DNA from: an uncultured Pseudomonadota bacterium
GTDB taxonomy: Bacteria; Pseudomonadota; Gammaproteobacteria; Methylococcales; Methylomonadaceae
NCBI GenBank assembly: GCA_903928965.1
Contig: CAIYSZ010000089.1
Coordinates: 1 to 44,364 of the forward strand
DNA length: 44,364 bases
Direction of reading: 5' to 3'
In this document: positions 35,239 through 44,315 of the stretch, piece by piece
Numbering within the stretch: the stretch's first letter is position 1
Layout: every line of letters starts with the position of its first letter
Translations under genes and position numbers: made by a program
The notes under the pieces: generated by a model
The model's input: only the letters and a program-made list of their open reading frames with translations
What the model was told of the DNA's origin: nothing
Database searches by the model: none

Positions 35239-35997
35239 TTGAAATACTCAGCCACGCTTTTCACACTTTGCCTACTGTTTACGCATGGCGCTTCCGCGGA
35301 CCAATCCAACGTTATACAAAACTATAACGGCACCGGCGCCATTCCGGATGTTCAAATCCCGCCGCCAGCCACGGAAACACCCTCAGACGCCGCTACCGCA
35401 ACGCCGCCGGAATCCGCCGCCGAAACACCGCCAGCCGTGGCGATAACCCCGCTGGAAACCGCCGCGGCATTGCCGGCTCCAGCGGCTCCGCTGACCGAAA
35501 CCAGTAAATACTCCGATTACGCTCTGTCCCCTGGCGACACCTTGGAAATCAGCGTCTGGAAGGAAGAAGGCATGAAAGACGAACAATACCTGATTTCCCC
35601 GGACGGCACCATCATTTTTCCGCTGATCGGCCCGGTATTGGCCGCTGGTAAAACCATTACCCAATTGAAGGAAACGCTAACCGCCAAACTAGCGGATTAT
35701 ATTTCCTCGCCTTCCGTCACCGTCAAATTGCTTAACAATCAAGGCAACATCATCTTTGTTATCGGCAAAGTGCAGCGGCCGGGACAATTCTATACCGGAC
35801 GCCGCATAGACGTGCTGCAAGCGCTCAGCTTGGCCGGCGGAGTCACCGTATTCGCCAACGAAAGCCGTATCAGCATTCTGCGCCGCGTGGGCAATCAAAT
35901 CAAAGTTTTTCCTTTTGACTACAGCGACGTAATCAAAGGCGACGATCTTGAGCAAAACATCTTGTTGGAACCGGGCGACACCGTCACAGTGCCTTAA
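35239..35997 (+). CDS. Polysaccharide export protein, Wza/PEP-CTERM-locus type
   Basis: A 252-residue periplasmic/outer-membrane export protein. Signal peptide residues 1-20 (no lipobox), then a Pro/Ala/Thr-rich linker of ~60 residues. The Poly_export domain (YALSPGDTLEISVWKEEGM through SPSVTVKLL) and one SLBB domain (VIGKVQRPGQF ... LSLAGGV) follow. This family forms the channel or its periplasmic part for capsule or EPS. The single SLBB and missing lipidation match export proteins of PEP-CTERM/exosortase EPS loci. It leads a four-gene operon. Confidence 0.85.
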   Translation: MKYSATLFTLCLLFTHGASADQSNVIQNYNGTGAIPDVQIPPPATETPSDAATATPPESAAETPPAVAITPLETAAALPAPAAPLTETSKYSDYALSPGDTLEISVWKEEGMKDEQYLISPDGTIIFPLIGPVLAAGKTITQLKETLTAKLADYISSPSVTVKLLNNQGNIIFVIGKVQRPGQFYTGRRIDVLQALSLAGGVTVFANESRISILRRVGNQIKVFPFDYSDVIKGDDLEQNILLEPGDTVTVP

Positions 35998-36025
35998 CCG
36001 CGCCAGCCTAAGGGATGTCCAGTTC

Positions 36026-37297
36026 ATGAAATTTAAAAAGGAATTTGCGCTGTATTTGGCCCTGCTTGCCTACGCCAAAACCGGCGGCGCCTTCGACTGG
36101 TATCTGGATCCGGGTTTCATTTTTTCGGAACGTTATACCAACAACCTGCTGCTGGCGCCGCCGCAAAGCGCCACGCCCCGTATCAGTACGTTTATCAGCA
36201 CGTTTTCGCCTAACCTGCGCTTGGGTTATCTGACAAACAATAGCGAAGGCAATGTGGCGTTTCAATATAACCAATACATATACCACAACGATGAATCGTT
36301 CGATTTCGGTGAAAAAGTGCTGAACGCCAACCATATTTTTAAGGGGGGCGAACGCTGGAAAACCAATATTACCGGCAAATACGCGATTGAATCCTCGGTC
36401 ACCACGCAATTGGACGTCAACAGCGGCGGTTACGTCGCCGCGCAATTGCCGCGCACCACCCGCAGCATCAACCCTGAATTTAGCTATACCTTAACCGATA
36501 AGGATACCCTAGCGCTTGGCGTCAGCTATCTGGACGTCAACTTCGACCGCCATCCAAACGGCGCGTTTATCAATTACATCAGCAAACAAGCCTACACCAC
36601 GGTAAATCATAGTTATACGCAAAATCTATCCTTCAACCTCAACACCTCCTATTCTTGGTACGACGCCGGCGGCGGCCCTAGCGGCACGTATCCGATCAGC
36701 TCCATCGTGGACATCATTTCGGCCCAAAACTCAAAGACTTTCAGCTTCCAACTCGGCACTCAATACACGCCGATTGAAAACATAGTGCTAAAGGCCAGCG
36801 CCGGTATCCGGCAAACCGACTCGAAAAGTTCGGTGCAACGTTGTTATTATGAAACCATCTGCTTGGACCCCCAACGCTACTCCAACAACGCCGCCGGGAA
36901 TATCTATTCAGCCAGTTTGCAAAAAACCTTCGAGCGGGGCAATGTCTTGCTCAGCGCCAACCAACAATTAAACCCGGCCAGTACCGGCTCGCAGCAACAA
37001 AGCACCTCGTTCAACGCGAACGGGCTTTACGAACTGACGGAACGCTGGTCTCTCGGCATCAGCGGCATTTATCAAATCACCAATACCGTGGCCGCCAGCC
37101 AGATTTTCAACAATTATAACCGGACCTACTATAATATTTCACCCAACATACAATGGAAATGGACCCCAGATGTTAACCTTCAATTGACTTATACCTATCT
37201 AAACCAACATTTCTCGTCGCAACAAACCACGGCTAGCTCGGATAGCCTGATGTTGCAGCTAAATTATCAACCACCCATTAATCGTCAGGTGAAATAG
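36026..37297 (+). CDS. Outer-membrane beta-barrel protein of EPS locus
   Basis: A 423-residue protein with signal peptide (MKFKKEFALYLALLAYAKTG) and many alternating beta strands rich in Tyr, Asn and Ser (for example NHSYTQNLSFNLNTSYSWYD), ending in LMLQLNYQP. It resembles the PEP-CTERM-locus outer-membrane protein group of EPS operons. It probably forms or supports the outer-membrane exit pore, since the export protein here is not lipidated. The open frame begins at 35948 inside the previous gene, but the ATG at 36026 has an AAGGGA site and the signal peptide. Confidence 0.75.
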   Translation: MKFKKEFALYLALLAYAKTGGAFDWYLDPGFIFSERYTNNLLLAPPQSATPRISTFISTFSPNLRLGYLTNNSEGNVAFQYNQYIYHNDESFDFGEKVLNANHIFKGGERWKTNITGKYAIESSVTTQLDVNSGGYVAAQLPRTTRSINPEFSYTLTDKDTLALGVSYLDVNFDRHPNGAFINYISKQAYTTVNHSYTQNLSFNLNTSYSWYDAGGGPSGTYPISSIVDIISAQNSKTFSFQLGTQYTPIENIVLKASAGIRQTDSKSSVQRCYYETICLDPQRYSNNAAGNIYSASLQKTFERGNVLLSANQQLNPASTGSQQQSTSFNANGLYELTERWSLGISGIYQITNTVAASQIFNNYNRTYYNISPNIQWKWTPDVNLQLTYTYLNQHFSSQQTTASSDSLMLQLNYQPPINRQVK

Positions 37298-37298
37298 C

Positions 37299-39044
37299 GT
37301 GGAAACCCAAGCACCCGATTTTAAAGATTATTTAAGAATTATTAATAGACGCCGAAAATTCGTCGTCATTCCGTTCATCATAATTTTTCTGCTTAGCATC
37401 GTGCTTGCGGTGACCCTGCCCTCGGTTTACCGCTCCACGGCCACGATTTTGATTGAGGAACAAGAAATCCCCAACGAATTGGTGCGCTCGACCGTCACCA
37501 CCTTCGCCGATCAGAGGATACAAATCATCAGTCAGCGCATCATGTCGCGCTCGAACTTAATGGAGATTATCAAGAAATACAATCTTTACACCGATGAACT
37601 GAAATCCAAAACCGAGGAAAAGGTTTTGGACACCATGCGCAAAAGCATTAAAGTAGAAACCATCAGCGCCGACGTCATCGACCCGCGCAACGGCGTGCCA
37701 ACCAAGGCTACCATCGCCTTTACGCTGAATTTCGACAACAATTCGCCGGTATTGTGCCAAAAAGTCGCCAATGAACTGGTATCGTTATTTTTAAAGGAAA
37801 ACATCAAGGCCCGTACCGAATCCGCCGACAACACCGCGTTGTTTTTGGGCGAGGAATCACGCCGCCTCAAGGAAAAAATCCAAGAGCTGCAAGCCAAGCT
37901 GGCCGGGTTCAAGGAAAAAAACCTGGAGCAACTGCCCGAATCGCACCAACTCAACCAATCCGAACTGACCACCGTCACCAACCAGTTGCTGGGGCTGGAG
38001 AATCAAGTCCGCTCAATCAAGGAACGGCGCTTATTCATCGAAAGCCAACTGGCGCAAGTCGATCCGAACACCTCGGCCACCAACGCGGTCGGCAACCGGA
38101 TTTTCGACATGAAAGATCGGTTGAAACAATTGCAAGCGGAATATCCTTCGCTGGTCTCCCGTTATTCGGAGCAACACCCCGACGTCAACCGATACAAGCG
38201 CGAAATCGAATCGCTGCAAAAAGAGCTGGGCGTCGGCTCGGATGTTAAAGCGCTAAACGCGGAATTGACGGAAAAGAAATCCACCCTGGCAGGCATTCTA
38301 AAACAATATTCGGATAAACATCCGGACGTGCAAAGACTGGAAAAAGAAATTGACGCGCTGCAACAAGCCTTGAACGTCGCCAAGGAAAATAATTACGCCA
38401 GCGTGGAAGTGCCGCCCGACAATCCGGCGTATATTTCCCTGCAAACCCAATTGGATGCGGCGGACAATGAAATGCGCTCCCTCGAAGTCACCCGCGGCCA
38501 ATTGACCCAGCGCATGAACGAACTGCGCGACCATTTACGGCAAACCCCGCTGGTCGAAAAAGAATACATGGACATGCTGCAGGAATTGGACAACACCAAC
38601 CTGCGCTACCGCGAGGTTGGCGCGCGGCAAATGGAAGCCGAAATCGGGCAGCAATTGGAAATTCAGAAAAAAGGCGAACGCTTCACGCTGATCGACCCGC
38701 CGCAAGAACCCTTGCAACCGCACAGCCCCAATCGTCTGGTCATCCTGTTCCTCGGTTTTGTGGTCGCCATCGCCGGCGGTTTCGGCGCCGTGGCCTTGGT
38801 CGAACTGCTGGACGCCAGCATACACAGCGAACGGAGCATAGCCCTCATCACCGGCAAAGCCCCGTTGGCGGTCATACCCTATCTGGAGAGCAAAGCCGAA
38901 AGCGAAGCGCGCAAAAGACGCATCATCTTGCTGCTTGCCGGCGGCGCTGGCGCCACCCTGGTTGTGCTGACCGCGTTTCACTTCCTGTTCATGCCGCTGG
39001 ATGTATTCTGGTATAAACTTCTCCGCGTATTCAGCAACTTATAA
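37299..39044 (+). CDS. Chain-length determinant protein, PEP-CTERM locus type
   Basis: A 581-residue Wzc/Wzz-like inner-membrane protein. The Wzz domain begins at residue 6 with the first transmembrane segment ~22-42. A long periplasmic coiled coil spans ~165-460, with the GNVR segment TPLVEKEYMDMLQELDN. Two C-terminal membrane segments (~485-508 and ~545-568) flank a cytoplasmic loop. It controls polymer length and export. The coil holds a 48-residue internal duplication (YSEQHPDV at 289 and YSDKHPDV at 337). It starts with GTG after an AGGTGA site. No kinase domain is fused; the next gene supplies one. Confidence 0.88.
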   Translation: METQAPDFKDYLRIINRRRKFVVIPFIIIFLLSIVLAVTLPSVYRSTATILIEEQEIPNELVRSTVTTFADQRIQIISQRIMSRSNLMEIIKKYNLYTDELKSKTEEKVLDTMRKSIKVETISADVIDPRNGVPTKATIAFTLNFDNNSPVLCQKVANELVSLFLKENIKARTESADNTALFLGEESRRLKEKIQELQAKLAGFKEKNLEQLPESHQLNQSELTTVTNQLLGLENQVRSIKERRLFIESQLAQVDPNTSATNAVGNRIFDMKDRLKQLQAEYPSLVSRYSEQHPDVNRYKREIESLQKELGVGSDVKALNAELTEKKSTLAGILKQYSDKHPDVQRLEKEIDALQQALNVAKENNYASVEVPPDNPAYISLQTQLDAADNEMRSLEVTRGQLTQRMNELRDHLRQTPLVEKEYMDMLQELDNTNLRYREVGARQMEAEIGQQLEIQKKGERFTLIDPPQEPLQPHSPNRLVILFLGFVVAIAGGFGAVALVELLDASIHSERSIALITGKAPLAVIPYLESKAESEARKRRIILLLAGGAGATLVVLTAFHFLFMPLDVFWYKLLRVFSNL

Positions 39045-39061
39045 CTATTAAAGGAACTATC

Positions 39062-39832
39062 ATGTCAAGCATCCCACAATTCGCCGCGGAGGAGCCGATA
39101 TCGGCCGCGGAATTGAACCCGGTACTGGATATCGTTTACTCCCAAACCAAGGTGCAAAAGACTCCGCTAGACACGCTGAAAAAAAACCGCATTATTTCCG
39201 CGCACCAAGCCGGCAAATGGCTGGAGTCTTTTCGTATGCTGCGCACGCAATGCCTGCAAAAAATGGACGCCAACGGTTGGAAAACCCTGGCGGTCACCAG
39301 CACCAACAACTGGACCGGCAATAGCCTGACCGCCGCCAATCTGGCGGTCAGCATATCCATGGAGCTTAACCGCACCGCGCTATTGGTCGACGCCAATCTA
39401 CAAAATCCCGGGCAGCACGCATTATTCGGACTCAACCCGCAACACGGACTCAGCGATTATCTGATGCATAATCACTTACCGCTAAGCGAATTATTAATTA
39501 ATCCCGGCATGGAGCGTCTAGTCATTTTGCCGGCCGGCAAACCGGCGCTGAATTCCACCGAAATGCTGCATGCGCCCAAGATGCTGGGTCTGGTGCGGGA
39601 ACTGAAAAACCGTTACGAATCGCGTATCGTCATTTTCGACTTGCCGCCCTTGTTGCAACAAGACGACGCTTTAAGCTTCGCGCCGTTCGTCGACGCCTTG
39701 TTGCTAGTGGTGGATGAAGGCCAAACCAAACTGGAAGAGTTGAAGCAAGCAGCGCAATTATTAAAAGGCGTCAACATTCTCGGCACGGTATTCAACAAAT
39801 CCACCGACCACAAAATCAACTATCAAGCCTAA
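39062..39832 (+). CDS. BY-kinase-like ATPase with degenerate P-loop
   Basis: A 256-residue cytoplasmic protein of the CpsD/BY-kinase type that should pair with the chain-length protein. Walker A' is ALLVDAN (106-112) and Walker B is IVIFDLPPLL. The Walker A expected as SxxPGEGKSxxAxNLA reads STNNWTGNSLTAANLA: the P-loop lysine is Asn87 and the first glycines are lost. A C-terminal tyrosine cluster is absent (only one Tyr near the end). So it may not bind ATP normally or autophosphorylate, and may act as a structural partner. An AAGGA ribosome site precedes the ATG. It is the last gene of the EPS operon. Confidence 0.82.
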   Translation: MSSIPQFAAEEPISAAELNPVLDIVYSQTKVQKTPLDTLKKNRIISAHQAGKWLESFRMLRTQCLQKMDANGWKTLAVTSTNNWTGNSLTAANLAVSISMELNRTALLVDANLQNPGQHALFGLNPQHGLSDYLMHNHLPLSELLINPGMERLVILPAGKPALNSTEMLHAPKMLGLVRELKNRYESRIVIFDLPPLLQQDDALSFAPFVDALLLVVDEGQTKLEELKQAAQLLKGVNILGTVFNKSTDHKINYQA

Positions 39833-39897
39833 AAATCCCCCCGTAGCGGCGCGCCTTGCGGTAGAATGCAGGCGCTGTCGCCCCTCGCTCCAAATGT

Positions 39898-40593
39898 ATG
39901 CCGCTAACCGCCTTAAACCCGCGCAATCCGCGCCAAGCTTTTCCCGATCCCGCGCAAGCGCTGGAATACCCCAACGGCCTGCTTGCCATAGGCGGCTGCC
40001 TGTCTCCGCCACGCCTGATCAACGCTTACAAGATTGGGGTTTTTCCTTGGTACAATCCCGGAGAACCCATACTTTGGTGGTCACCGCACCCGCGTTTAGT
40101 GCTGTTTCCGGAAAACCTGCATCTTTCGCGCAGCCTAAACAAAAGCTTACGTAAAACCACTCTCCGCATCAGCTATGACCGGGATTTCGCCTCCGTCGTA
40201 GACGCCTGCGCCGCACCGCGGGCGCGGCAAAACGGCACGTGGCTAAGTTCCGAAATGAAGCAAGCCTACCAACAACTGCACTACCAAGGCTATGCGCACA
40301 GCTTTGAAGCTTGGAATGGAGATGAATTGCAGGCCGGACTCTACGGCGTGGCGCTAGGCCGGGTTTTTTTCGGCGAATCCATGTTCCACCGCCGCACCGA
40401 CGCCTCCAAAATCGTGTTCGCCCATTTCACCGCCCAATTACGGCAATGGCGTTATCGTATGATAGATTGTCAAGTCAGCACCCCGCATTTACTCAGCCTA
40501 GGAGCGGAGGAGCTCCCGCGCGACCGGTTTCAAACCCTGTTGGCGGAATGGACCGAACAAACACCCGACCCCGAGGCTTGGCGGCCATGTTAA
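39898..40593 (+). CDS. aat: Leucyl/phenylalanyl-tRNA-protein transferase
   Basis: A 231-residue Aat that adds Leu or Phe to N-terminal Arg or Lys, marking proteins for ClpAP. Family motifs are complete: YPNGLLAIGGCLSPPRLI, GVFPWYN, WWSPHPR, FGESMFHRRTDASKI and MIDCQVSTPHLLSLGA. Its stop (TAA 40591-40593) overlaps the bpt start, so the two N-degron enzymes are coupled. Confidence 0.96.
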   Translation: MPLTALNPRNPRQAFPDPAQALEYPNGLLAIGGCLSPPRLINAYKIGVFPWYNPGEPILWWSPHPRLVLFPENLHLSRSLNKSLRKTTLRISYDRDFASVVDACAAPRARQNGTWLSSEMKQAYQQLHYQGYAHSFEAWNGDELQAGLYGVALGRVFFGESMFHRRTDASKIVFAHFTAQLRQWRYRMIDCQVSTPHLLSLGAEELPRDRFQTLLAEWTEQTPDPEAWRPC

Positions 40594-41290
40594 ACATCCC
40601 TCTTTACCTCAGCGCAACCTACCCTGCCCCTACCTACCGGGGCAAACCGCGCAAATGCTGCTCCCGCCGGCGGATTTTAAACTTGACTCCAAGCGCTATT
40701 CCCGTCTCGGTGAACTCGGTTTTCGGCGCGGCGGCGAGCAAGTCTACCGCCCGCACTGCCCAAACTGCCAAGCCTGTGTGTCCTGCCGCGTACCGGTAGC
40801 CCGGTTTCAAGCCAACCGTTCGCAACGCCGCTGCCTGCGCCGACATCAAACCACGCAAACGTTCATAAAACCGGCGGCCTTCGACCCCGAGCAATACGCG
40901 CTCTACCGGCGCTACCACGCCGCCCGCCATGCCGACGATGAACAACCGGAACAAATTAGTCCTGAAAGCTATATGGATTTTTTCGTTTGCCGCTGGCAAA
41001 CCACCCGCTTTGTGGAATTCCGTCAAGCGGAGCGGCTTTTCGCGGTAGCGGTTGTGGATTGGCTAGATCACGGCCTGTCAGCCGTATATACCTTTTTCGA
41101 CCCGGAAGCGGCCAGACTCAGCCCCGGCGTTTACGCCGTTCTTTGGCAAATTGAACACGCCAAAGAACTAGGCCTGGAATACGTGTATCTCGGATACTGG
41201 ATAGAAAATTGCCGTAAGATGCAATATAAAATAGCATACCAACCGCTGGAAGGCCGCATCGGCCAAAACTGGCTGGAAATCGGCGAATAA
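40587..41290 (+). pseudogene. bpt: Aspartate/glutamate leucyltransferase with N-terminal frameshift
   Basis: The main frame from 40655 gives 211 residues with Bpt motifs (YRPHCPNCQACVSCRVPVA, FFVCRWQTTRFVEFR, YTFFDP, GLEYVYLGYWIENCRKMQYK). The protein adds Leu to N-terminal Asp/Glu. The expected N-terminus (MLNIPLYLSATYP) is encoded from the ATG at 40587 in another frame. Adding one base near 40625 (CCTTGCCCC instead of CCTGCCCC) makes it read on as CPYLPGQTAQMLLPP, the family's conserved beginning, straight into the main frame. So either a one-base deletion or a sequencing error is present. The gene may still start at the ATG 40655 but would lack the conserved Cys-Pro-Tyr segment. Overlap with aat (ATGTTAA) supports 40587 as the original start. 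Confidence 0.85.
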
Positions 41291-41981
41291 GCAAACCGGC
41301 GCCGGCCGGCTGTAACCAACAACTTTCAGCGACATCCTTGTGCGGCGTCCCTGCCGCGCTAACCCAAGGTTAAACCGACCGGCAACCATCATTTTAACTC
41401 AAGCCGCGTCATAAAGGTGTAAAGAAAAAGGTTTTTTGGGGATTTATTGTATAAATAATGTACGCGCATCCAGATCATGCCGGCCATGGATACCGGAGGC
41501 AGCTGTCGGGGGACGCCGTGAATCCGTCCATGGAGGCTTGGAGCCCGCATCCCCGCGGGCTACCACCCGCCAACCGCCTCCGGTCGCCATGGCCTAGGTT
41601 ATTGGTTACCGAAATCACTGTACATATTTTTTAATAGCTCTCTTTTAATCAGTCTAAAAACAGCATTCAAATCAACTTAGGCTGGTGATATATTTGACAA
41701 AACACATGTAATTGCGTTAGGATTTTCATATAACTGCTTAGTATCGGAACAAAATTTGGTTTGACTATGAGAAATCAATTAACGTGAAAGGTAAAGTGAC
41801 TATCATTGGAGCATTTGCATAATCCGCATTTTTTGAATGGCTGCTTTTGACACTAAGCCGAAGCTGAACTTACCTTTATTTTTGAGCAATAAATCCAGAC
41901 TTGATATGATAGAGAATTTAAAATTTTATACTCCTACCTCTAAAAACGGGTTTTAACTTTTCTTGAAGCCAACATAATTTT
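41291..41981. other. Intergenic stretch at boundary to AT-rich tail
   Basis: About 690 bases without a supported gene. The GC content drops sharply from the host-like sequence before 41.4 kb to the AT-rich sequence after ~41.6 kb. It holds the palindromic repeat 41484-41592 and, near 41901-41932, a weak promoter-like pair TTGATA / TTTATA (18-base spacer) ahead of the SIR2 gene. Confidence 0.5.
41484..41592. repeat. MITE-like palindromic repeat
   Basis: Terminal arms CCATGGATACCGGAGGC (41484-41500) and its inverted mate GCCTCCGGTCGCCATGG (41576-41592) agree at 15 of 17 positions. Inside lie GACGCCGTGAATCCGTCCATGG and a perfect GCCCGC-N6-GCGGGC hairpin. The sequence looks like a short non-coding mobile repeat. 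It sits at the edge of the AT-rich accessory tail. Confidence 0.7.
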
Positions 41982-44270
41982 ATGGGATTAAAAATGAATA
42001 TCCGATTTCTTGATGATAAAAACTCCAAAGATTTTCTTCGAGGCATAATTGCAGCCGAATGTACCGTACCATTTATCGGCTCTGGATTTACGTGTGGCGA
42101 AAAGTCAAGAAACAAGTTAGTTCCTAATGGAACTGAGTGGATGAACATTATGCGAAAGCAAATTACATCATCTCCTGTCATTGAAAAGCCCACAAGTTCA
42201 GAATTAGAACATTATAAGTTTCAGGAACTGTCTGATATTTATTTTCAAGACGAAATCGTCTCATTGGGGACAATCAAAAAAACATTGGATGAATATTTTT
42301 CAAATGTAAAAATCTGCAACCCTGCAAAGACAGCATTTTTAGGTATAAATTGGCGATACTTATATACGCTGAACATTGATGATGCTATTGAGACCGCGTT
42401 AAATGGCGTCAAAGTCTTACCGTATGAGCCGTTCTCAAATTATCGAGATCGCACTTGTGTATATAAAATGCATGGTGACGTTTCTAGTGCACTTAAGGCA
42501 AAAGACAGAAATGACTTGAAACTCATATTTGGCCGTAGTGATTACATTAAGAGCCTAAGAAGAAATGAACATCTTATTCAGGCGCTTACAAATGATTTGA
42601 TCGAAAGTAATTTGATTTTTATAGGATGTAGCTTAACAGAGGAATTAGATATACTTTTTGCTTTATCTGATTATAGTGCTAATAATGAAAAGCAATCCGC
42701 AAAAAGAATATATATAACAGATACTGAACCCACGGATTATACAAACAAGAAGAAACTAAAAGACTATGGTATTACAGATATAATTGTATGTAATTATGAA
42801 TCTTTTTATTTGACTTATGTTGAAATTTATAGGGATATAATTTCAAATTCACAGACTGAGAGTGCTTTTTTAATCGAAAGAATATCGCCACCACCCTTTG
42901 ATGTTAAAAAATTTTTTCAATATTTTGTTCAATCTGAGTGGATGGGTGGAAATCCCGGTCAATTACCGATTAAAAGAACTATTGAAGAAAAAATATTGAA
43001 GGCCATTGAAACTCAGCCGGTAGTTGCTGTTAAAGGCGGGCGATTCTCTGGAAGGACATCGATTCTCTATTCTGTATTGAATATGTCTAGCACTAAGAAA
43101 TTATTTTTTGTAAGCTCTAATCAATCACTTACCAATAAAGAGCTCGATGAGTTACTGACAAAAAAAGATAGTTTAATTCTATTTGATACTGAATCATTAA
43201 CATGGCAACAAATAAGATATATTTGTACAAAAACCGAGAGCATCCTAGACAGTAATGCCTCAATTGTTATTGGGGTTAATCGCTGGGATGTATCCGCCGT
43301 ACATAAATTAGAGCTCGACGAATCTATTTTTGATGTTAGAGACAAATTTGACAGGAATGAGATAACGCAAATTAACAAAATATTCGATTCAATTGGCATT
43401 GAAAGATGGAAAAATAAAGATAGACTTTTAGATAATATCTATCATGCCGCTAATACCGCAGTTATCACAAGCCTATTAAGCAGTAAGTCAGCATTACAAA
43501 ACAAAATAGAAGAAAGGGTTAATCGCATTAGCTCTGCTGGAATACCAAATCATGAGTTTTCACTAATTTATTGTTTGGCTGCTAGGCAGCGAATATTTTC
43601 AATTCATTATCGAGCCATTATCAAAAAAAGCGGTTATTATTCAACTTGCGACGATTTTGTTGATAGCTTTATAAAGAAATGGGAGCCGTTTATTGAAAAA
43701 ATTGATACCAATCTAGTTAGTAGCAAATCGAGTCATTCTCAATCTGAAATCGTCAGTAATTCTCAAGCATGGATATATTTTGCCTTGCGCTTAATATCTT
43801 CAAAAATAGGTCATGAAGAAACGACCAATAAAATTGTTTACACAATTTCAGCACTCAAAAACTTGGACGATCAGTATCATGAGTTAATAATGTTTGATAC
43901 GCTGAATTCGGTTTTTCCCAGCAACTCTTCTTCTAATGTTCTTTCAGCAAGATATCTTATCAGCAACATATACGAAAAACTTGCTCCTTTGCTTTCATCG
44001 GAACCAGACTATTGGTTACAAAGAGCTAAAAGTATATATCACAATCATGAAAGCAATGGAGTGGATGATGTTTTAGTTGCCATTGGTTATGCAACAAAAG
44101 CATTAAAAGAATCAGACAAAAGAGTTACTATTAATGCGCGATTAACCAAGGCCAATCTTTATGGGTTACTGTGTCAATTGGATGGTTATAATACTGAAGA
44201 ATATATATTTAATGCAATAGATATACCTGAATCCGTGTTAAATTCACGCAAAACGATCACAAGCATCTGA
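41982..44270 (+). CDS. SIR2 domain / P-loop protein, candidate antiphage defence
   Basis: A 762-residue protein without membrane segments. Residues ~16-290 form a SIR2 domain: VPFIGSGFT (29-37), LNIDDAIE with Asn131 and Asp133, KMHGDVS with His164, and LIFIGCSLTEELDILFAL. All NAD-binding and catalytic positions are kept, so NADase activity is plausible. Residues ~345-420 look like an ATPase of the STAND/AAA kind: VVAVKGGRFSGRTSILY, where Arg358 replaces the usual lysine, and Walker B-like LILFDTE (398-404). The last ~300 residues are helical, possibly a sensor. SIR2-STAND proteins are known defence proteins (Avs5-like) that deplete NAD after sensing phage. Low GC, a flanking repeat and a possible transposase next door suggest recent transfer. 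The ATG at 41994, with GGGAT before it, is an alternative start. Confidence 0.8.
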   Translation: MGLKMNIRFLDDKNSKDFLRGIIAAECTVPFIGSGFTCGEKSRNKLVPNGTEWMNIMRKQITSSPVIEKPTSSELEHYKFQELSDIYFQDEIVSLGTIKKTLDEYFSNVKICNPAKTAFLGINWRYLYTLNIDDAIETALNGVKVLPYEPFSNYRDRTCVYKMHGDVSSALKAKDRNDLKLIFGRSDYIKSLRRNEHLIQALTNDLIESNLIFIGCSLTEELDILFALSDYSANNEKQSAKRIYITDTEPTDYTNKKKLKDYGITDIIVCNYESFYLTYVEIYRDIISNSQTESAFLIERISPPPFDVKKFFQYFVQSEWMGGNPGQLPIKRTIEEKILKAIETQPVVAVKGGRFSGRTSILYSVLNMSSTKKLFFVSSNQSLTNKELDELLTKKDSLILFDTESLTWQQIRYICTKTESILDSNASIVIGVNRWDVSAVHKLELDESIFDVRDKFDRNEITQINKIFDSIGIERWKNKDRLLDNIYHAANTAVITSLLSSKSALQNKIEERVNRISSAGIPNHEFSLIYCLAARQRIFSIHYRAIIKKSGYYSTCDDFVDSFIKKWEPFIEKIDTNLVSSKSSHSQSEIVSNSQAWIYFALRLISSKIGHEETTNKIVYTISALKNLDDQYHELIMFDTLNSVFPSNSSSNVLSARYLISNIYEKLAPLLSSEPDYWLQRAKSIYHNHESNGVDDVLVAIGYATKALKESDKRVTINARLTKANLYGLLCQLDGYNTEEYIFNAIDIPESVLNSRKTITSI

Positions 44271-44315
44271 TAAATAAGGTATAATATAGATTTACACTAT
44301 TCACCCATTTTGACT

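Noticed and set aside
40446-40799. 117-residue frame across the aat-bpt junction as a separate gene
   Set aside because: Its first part is a shadow of aat and its middle is the original bpt start before the frameshift.
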